DNA from: Hespellia sp. | GTDB taxonomy: Bacteria; Bacillota; Clostridia; Lachnospirales; Lachnospiraceae | Assembly (NCBI GenBank): GCA_028693555.1 | Contig: JAQUVD010000034.1 | Coordinates: forward strand, 1 to 38,273 | DNA: 38,273 nucleotides | Reading direction: 5' to 3' | Program-made: the position numbers and the translations under genes | Notes under the pieces: generated by a model | The model's input: the letters and a program-made list of their open reading frames with translations, nothing else | Told to the model about the DNA's origin: nothing | Database searches by the model: none | Part shown: piece by piece, positions 34,501 to 38,273 of the stretch | How the letters are laid out: each line of letters begins with the position of its first letter | How positions within the stretch are numbered: the first letter of the stretch is position 1

Positions 34501-35793
34501 ATGAAGATTTTAATTAAGAACGGACGCGTGTTAGATCCGGCAACGAACACAGATGAAGTGATGGACCTTCTTACCATAGATGAGAAGATCGCAGCTCGTG
34601 GAAGCGATATTTATGACGGCGATGACTGTACGGTCATCAATGCGAAAGGCTGTTATGTTATGCCGGGACTGATTGATTTGCATGTGCATCTTCGTGACCC
34701 GGGTCTGGAATATAAAGAAACGATTGCAACAGGTGGAAGGGCAGCGGCAAGAGGCGGCTTTACGACAATCGTAGCGATGGCAAATACAAAACCTGTGATT
34801 GATACACCTGAGAAGCTTGCAAAAGTGCAGGAACGTGCAGCGGTTGAATCACCAATTCATGTCCTTCAGACGGGAAGTCTCACAATCGGTATGGCGGGAG
34901 AAGAACTTGCTGATATCGAAGGAATGGCTGAGGCAGGGGCATATGCCATCAGCGAAGACGGAAAGACAGTCATGAATGCCCAATTATTCAGGGAAGCAGC
35001 AGCCGTTGCAGCAAAGACTGGGATTCCGATTCTCGATCACTGCGAAGACAGCAACATGAAATCAAACGGTGTTATGAACGATTGCGAAAAGGCGGTAGAG
35101 CTTGGGGTGAAAGGTATTTCAAATGCAGTGGAAGACGTTATCATTGCCAGAGATATTCTGATTGCAAAAGAGCTCGGCGCGCCACTTCATATCTGTCATT
35201 GTTCTACAGCAGATTCTGTGAAAATGATTCAGCTCGCAAAGGAAGAGGGCTGCAAAGTGACCGGGGAAGTCTGCCCGCATCATTTCACACTTACCAGTGA
35301 TGAGATACCGGGACACGACTCGAATTATAAAATGGCACCGCCACTGCGTGCGCGCAAAGATGTAGAAGCACTGAAAAAAGGATTGAAGGACGGCATCATG
35401 GATGTTATTTCCACGGACCATGCACCACATGCGGCAGAAGAGAAGAGCTCTGATATGGCATCGGCAGCGTTTGGAATTGTCGGACTCGAAACTGCAGTTG
35501 CTTTAACCGTAAGCGAGCTTGTCATGCCGGGAATCTTAACACCAATGCAGATGGCAGAGAAGATGAGTTACAATCCTTCGAACATTCTTGGGCTTGGCAA
35601 AGGTTCTCTTGAAGTTGGGAAAGTGGCGGATATTACAATCATCAATCCAAATGCAGAATATGTAATCGATAAAGAAGAATTTGTATCCAAGGGAAGAAAT
35701 ACGCCATTTGACGGAAGAAAAGTCAAAGGAAAAGTAATGACAACAATCTGTGATGGTACAATTGTGTTCAAGGAGAAGAATGCCTATGTTTAG
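34501..35793 (+). CDS. pyrC: Dihydroorotase
   Basis: Interconverts carbamoyl-aspartate and dihydroorotate in pyrimidine synthesis. The 430-residue protein has the metal-binding LIDLHVHLRDPGLEYKE (HxH plus the RDPG signature), GGFTTIVAMANTKP, a later metal-site His in ILDHCEDSN, HICHCSTADSV, and the catalytic Asp in ISTDHAPH. It is the class I, amidohydrolase type. AAAGGAGG at 34484-34491 is about 9 nt before the ATG at 34501. An ATG at 34495 would be only 3 nt away, so 34501 is preferred. No other pyr genes are nearby. Its end overlaps the small DUF3006-like gene by 8 nt. Confidence 0.96.
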   Translation: MKILIKNGRVLDPATNTDEVMDLLTIDEKIAARGSDIYDGDDCTVINAKGCYVMPGLIDLHVHLRDPGLEYKETIATGGRAAARGGFTTIVAMANTKPVIDTPEKLAKVQERAAVESPIHVLQTGSLTIGMAGEELADIEGMAEAGAYAISEDGKTVMNAQLFREAAAVAAKTGIPILDHCEDSNMKSNGVMNDCEKAVELGVKGISNAVEDVIIARDILIAKELGAPLHICHCSTADSVKMIQLAKEEGCKVTGEVCPHHFTLTSDEIPGHDSNYKMAPPLRARKDVEALKKGLKDGIMDVISTDHAPHAAEEKSSDMASAAFGIVGLETAVALTVSELVMPGILTPMQMAEKMSYNPSNILGLGKGSLEVGKVADITIINPNAEYVIDKEEFVSKGRNTPFDGRKVKGKVMTTICDGTIVFKEKNAYV

Positions 35794-36002
35794 TTGTACA
35801 TATTATGTGGATCAAATTGATGGAGACTATGCACATTTATTACAGGTTGGCATTGAGGATGCCCAGCCGAAACTTGTTGCGCGGGCGTTGCTTCCGGCAG
35901 AGGTGGAAGAGGGGAATTATCTTTTATATGAGTGGCTTCAGTATACGATTATTGATACGCCGGTTGCTTGATGAGGAAATGGAAGAGCGTTTATGGCATT
36001 GA
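35786..36002 (+). pseudogene. Small DUF3006-like gene with a probable +1 frameshift near its end
   Basis: From ATG 35786 (AAGGAG at 35770-35775) the frame reads FSCTYYVDQIDGDYAHLL, then ARALLPAEVEEGNYLLYEW and YTIIDT before PVA and a stop at 35969-35971 (61 residues). The VDxIxGDYA start and the LLP..VEEGN block resemble DUF3006 proteins. The next frame, from about 35961, reads RLLDEEMEERLWH to a stop at 36000-36002, which looks like the expected charged C-terminal helix. Removing one C from the GCC at 35959-35961 would join them. Either the gene is slightly broken, the base is a sequence error, or the short form is functional. Function unknown; translationally coupled to pyrC. Confidence 0.6.
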
Positions 36003-36028
36003 TAAAAAACATTAAACAAAGTTGTAAA

Positions 36029-36068
36029 GAAAATCGGGATTACACGAATTTGGGCGTCCCGATTTTTT
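36029..36068 (+). terminator. Intrinsic terminator after the pyrC region
   Basis: AAAATCGGGA (36030-36039) pairs with TCCCGATTTT (36057-36066) and runs into T6. It probably ends the lon-engB-AI-2E-pyrC transcription unit. Confidence 0.85.
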
Positions 36069-36095
36069 ACAATCTCAAAACCGAACAAATGTTAA

Positions 36096-36230
36096 TATAG
36101 ATATAATGATTTTGAAGAAAAATATGGTATGGAGATTAATCCATGTGTGCAGAGTGTCTACACTTTTGAACAATGGAAAAAGGCATATCCATTTTTTATG
36201 AATGTGGAAAAGGATGGCGTGAAAGTATGA
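36096..36230 (+). pseudogene. Relic: C-terminal piece of a minimal nucleotidyltransferase-like protein
   Basis: A start-less frame from just after a TAA at 36093-36095 encodes FEEKYGMEINPCVQSVYTF and ends [14 protein letters not shown] at TGA 36228-36230. This resembles, from memory, the end of MNT-type nucleotidyltransferase proteins (a KYG...P...PFxxNVxxEGV pattern), which often act with HEPN partners as toxin-antitoxin pairs. No N-terminal catalytic GSxxxG...DxD part remains, so only a fragment is left. Its last codons abut the uvrB-like fragment. The assignment is tentative. Confidence 0.4.
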
Positions 36231-36364
36231 CAATGGCGAATGTCATCCAGCAGACGGATCGCCCGACACTGATTATCGCGCACAATAAAACACTGGCAGC
36301 ACAGTTGTATGGTGAGTTTAAAGAATTCTTCCATGACAATGCCGTTGAATACTATGTATCCTAG
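36227..36364 (+). pseudogene. Relic: internal fragment of uvrB
   Basis: ATG 36227 onward reads MTMANVIQQ, then [20 protein letters not shown] and [11 protein letters not shown] before a TAG at 36362-36364. This is the conserved UvrB stretch just after Walker A, which should continue YYDYYQPEAY. The P loop itself (GxTGSGKT) is missing: just upstream, the bases GGCGTGA and AAG look like its two sides joined by a deletion. About 46 of roughly 660 residues remain. It cannot encode a working excinuclease subunit; a full uvrB is presumably elsewhere. Confidence 0.85.
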
Positions 36365-36518
36365 TCTAAAATGGGGCTTTTAACCACATTATTTAGTGCT
36401 GCTTCGTGTTATCTAGTTCACATATTGGGGACAAAACAACACGAAAAAGACTGGTTTGTGACCTGGGGACATGTAAGATTTGTGACTTTTAGTCGTGTAA
36501 TGGTGATATGACCGATAA
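36365..36518. other. Non-coding debris with short direct repeats
   Basis: GGGGACA occurs at 36429-36435 and 36467-36473, and TGTGAC at 36459-36464 and 36481-36486. Such clustered short repeats are seen at ends of some insertion sequences, so this might be an orphan IS end, but no transposase or matching opposite end was found. No credible ORF. Confidence 0.25.
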
Positions 36519-36546
36519 AGAGAGAAGAGATTCTCTCTATTTTTTT
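36519..36546 (+). terminator. Intrinsic terminator in the relic region
   Basis: AGAGAGAA (36519-36526) pairs with TTCTCTCT (36531-36538) around GAGA, followed by AT and T6. No intact gene lies directly upstream, so it may have belonged to a lost one. From here to element 4 (36547-36673) the sequence is AT-rich with no gene; GTTA/TAAC flanks AAATA near 36633. Confidence 0.65.
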
Positions 36547-36673
36547 ACAAAAAGATATGGAAACGAAATATGATTAAGAAGGAATTAAGAAGGAATATGA
36601 AAAATAAGATAGATATTACATGGCATTAATGTTAAAATATAACATATGAAGGTTACATTTGAATATTTCGCTG

Positions 36674-36911
36674 CTGTGGATCCACCAATACGCAGTTGGG
36701 ATCCACCTATTTGTGCAATGATTCCACTGCCCTATTTGCTCCGAATGTGGGTTGCCATAGGACAATTCAAGTGTAAAGGACAAGGGCTAAAGCCACCGTC
36801 CAGACGGTTCCTTGACACTTGAATCATTCTATAGCATAAGTAGTCAAGGCAAATAAGGGTGGTTCTGTTCACATGAACCACTGGAGCTATTACGCGTATT
36901 GGTGATTCTCA
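36674..36911. repeat. Large imperfect palindrome, element 4 (looser member of the same plan)
   Basis: Paired blocks work inward: ACCAATACGC (36684-36693) with GCGTATTGGT (36894-36903); CCCTATTTGC (36730-36739) with GCAAATAAGGG (36849-36859, one bulge); GCCATAG (36754-36760) with CTATAGC (36829-36835, one mismatch); ATTCAAGTGT (36765-36774) with ACACTTGAAT (36815-36824). At the apex are GGCT-AA-AGCC (36785-36794) and CCGTC-CA-GACGG (36796-36807). A side hairpin GTGGTTC/GAACCAC lies at 36859-36881, and a GGATCCACC direct repeat at 36678-36686 and 36699-36707. It lies upstream of the GHKL ATPase gene rather than between convergent genes. Confidence 0.7.
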
Positions 36912-36998
36912 CACATAAAGGATTCCGGATTCCTTGGTGCGAAATAATCATACATTAAAATATAAAACGTAGTATGTGTTTATGATTGTTGGAGAAAT

Positions 36999-38177
36999 AT
37001 GAATGAAATACAATTCTTTATAGAAAAAAATTATGATAAAAACAGAAAATGGAAACCCCGATATATTACTCAAGATATAAATGGATTAGCAATAGTGTGC
37101 AATAGCAAACAGATTTCTTCAGTTGAATTATGTCATATTTTATCCGATTTATATCATATTATTATGCTAAAAGGAATATTGGGGAAATATAATAAAGTAT
37201 ATTTTTTTATGCCTTTGATAAATCCAAAAGACAAACTTGTATATATTCTTTTGGAAAGTGTAGTTTATATGTTGATTGATGAATATGGATATGAAGTGAT
37301 TTGGAATTCAAAAGAACTCAAAATCAATATTAATACGCAAGGGTTTGCACATTCTGCACTTGCTGGATTAGTTAGCAGAAATCCAATTACGAAGGAGCGC
37401 TTTAAGAAAAGGTATATGTTTTCAATTGATAAAAATCATTATAGAAGAGTTATTAAATCGGATGGTGATTTGATGGATACTTCAACAATGCTTAGTGAAA
37501 TTAAAACTTTTCTTTTTAGATTTGATGTGCCTGATGAATTTAAAAGTACTTGTGCAAAAATTGTAACAGAACTCGCGGACAATGCTAAGGAGCATGGAAA
37601 AGCAGATTGCTTGGTTGATATTGACGTAACAGAACCCCGTTTTATGTTGAGTAGTTCCGATTTGTCAGAGGATAATTTTTACAGCATAAATGTTGTAGTA
37701 TTAAATTTTTCGAACATGAATTTAGGAGATGAAATAAAACAGAAAATAAAAAAACATCAATATGGAAAATCGCAAAGATACGAAACAGTGCAAACTGCTT
37801 TTGATTATCACAGTTGTCATTTTAATAAAAGATATACAGAAGATGACTTTTTTAATATAACTGCTTTTCAAGAAAAGATTTCGGGAAGAATAAACGAAAC
37901 AATATCAGGCGGGACTGGATTAGCGGAATTAGTTAAATCGCTACAGGATTATGCATATAATGATTATTGCTATGCTATGACGGGTGATAAAGGGCTTCTT
38001 TTGAAAAAGGAATTACTTTTTTTTAATGAGGAAAAATGGGTGGGATTTAATGAGGACAACAATTATGTATGTGATATACCAAGTAAAGAGGCGGTACTAA
38101 GGTCTAACACTTATTTACCTGGTACTGGATATAATTTTATGTTTGTATTTAAGGAGAATAAAAATGAAATTAATTAA
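36999..38177 (+). CDS. GHKL-type ATPase with an unknown N-terminal domain
   Basis: The 392-residue protein has an N-terminal domain (about 1-155) I do not recognise. A GHKL ATP-binding domain follows: the N box TELADNAKEHG has Glu191 and Asn195, and ISGGTGLAELVKSLQ has the G box at about 303-307. There is no His-containing dimerisation helix or membrane segment, so it is not a standard sensor kinase. It resembles anti-sigma or MORC/Hsp90-like ATPases in general layout only. GGAG at 36991-36994 precedes the ATG with short spacing. Codon use is strongly AT-biased compared with the housekeeping genes, suggesting transfer. Its end overlaps the next gene by 14 nt, so the two are coupled. Confidence 0.75.
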   Translation: MNEIQFFIEKNYDKNRKWKPRYITQDINGLAIVCNSKQISSVELCHILSDLYHIIMLKGILGKYNKVYFFMPLINPKDKLVYILLESVVYMLIDEYGYEVIWNSKELKININTQGFAHSALAGLVSRNPITKERFKKRYMFSIDKNHYRRVIKSDGDLMDTSTMLSEIKTFLFRFDVPDEFKSTCAKIVTELADNAKEHGKADCLVDIDVTEPRFMLSSSDLSEDNFYSINVVVLNFSNMNLGDEIKQKIKKHQYGKSQRYETVQTAFDYHSCHFNKRYTEDDFFNITAFQEKISGRINETISGGTGLAELVKSLQDYAYNDYCYAMTGDKGLLLKKELLFFNEEKWVGFNEDNNYVCDIPSKEAVLRSNTYLPGTGYNFMFVFKENKNEIN

Positions 38178-38273
38178 ATTGGAATTCCAAAAGGCAACAA
38201 GTGATTTGACAGGTAACAAGTTAGGGCGAAGTATATTTAAAGAACAGATTTTGCCTGAATTAGAAAAAGGAGA
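38164..38273 (+). CDS. Start of a STAS-like (DUF4325-type) protein, cut by the window end
   Basis: ATG 38164 with AAGGAG at 38151-38156 opens a frame that runs off the window after 36 complete codons. The visible part includes TSDLTGNKLGRSIFKEQILP and then ELEKG. A G(x3)GR..F...I.P.L..G pattern is what I would expect at the start of the STAS-like DUF4325 domain, which often occurs next to or fused with GHKL ATPases. The 14-nt overlap with the ATPase gene supports a functional pair. With only 36 residues the family call is tentative. Confidence 0.5.
   Translation, partial: MKLIKLEFQKATSDLTGNKLGRSIFKEQILPELEKG

Noticed and set aside
36429-36486. Complete insertion sequence in the relic region
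   Set aside because: Short direct repeats are present, but no transposase gene, no matching terminal inverted repeats and no target duplication could be seen.

Overview
The window looks like a chromosomal segment of a gut-type Lachnospiraceae (Clostridia, Bacillota). The evidence is moderate-to-low GC, strong AGGAGG ribosome binding sites, Bacillus-like gene order (secA-prfB; tig-clpP-clpX-lon-engB), a class III fructose-bisphosphatase, an iorAB-paaK cluster and a hom-apgM-lysC cluster. The genus cannot be fixed from the sequence alone. Almost everything from 1 to about 36 kb is core metabolism and housekeeping. The last 2.3 kb is different: gene relics, hairpins, and an AT-rich two-gene module cut off by the window end.

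Layout. (1) 1-7 kb: the tail of an unknown gene, a large palindromic element, typA (-), then a two-OB-fold SSB-like protein, dapA, dapB and fbp (+). (2) 7.0-7.7 kb: two more large palindromic elements lie back to back between the converging 3' ends of fbp and degV. (3) 8.7-13.5 kb: a low-complexity lipoprotein, then a TPP riboswitch with terminator controlling a thiamine salvage operon, thiM-thiE-HAD phosphatase-thiD-cytX. (4) 13.6-18.1 kb: iorA-iorB-paaK (aryl-2-oxoacid oxidation) followed closely by a eukaryotic-type hisA. (5) 18.0-25.5 kb: secA, prfB (read through a programmed +1 frameshift), hom, an ApgM-like probable homoserine kinase, and lysC, ending at a UUCG-loop terminator. (6) 25.5-27 kb: a small Xre regulator (-), a CYTH triphosphatase-like gene (-) and a DJ-1 family gene (+). 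The last two diverge from promoters whose -10 boxes overlap. (7) 27-36 kb: tig, clpP, clpX, lon, engB, an AI-2E family membrane protein and pyrC, then a frameshifted small DUF3006-like gene. (8) 36-38.3 kb: fragments of a nucleotidyltransferase-like gene and of uvrB, repeats, a fourth palindromic element, then a GHKL ATPase gene overlapping the start of a STAS-like (DUF4325-type) gene.

Most interesting points. First, there are four 240-290 bp imperfect palindromes with one shared plan: long arms with two small hairpins at the apex. Elements 1 and 2 are clear homologues whose stems differ by paired, compensated changes. Elements 1-3 sit between convergent genes, always with the same end against a gene's stop codon, and in two cases the stop codon lies inside the element. 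Second, the terminal GHKL-ATPase/STAS-like pair sits on apparently foreign DNA beside gene wreckage; it is the best candidate here for an accessory signalling or defence module. Third, a tandem hairpin pair between tig and clpP also shows compensated changes. All domain names were assigned by eye from motifs; no database search was run.
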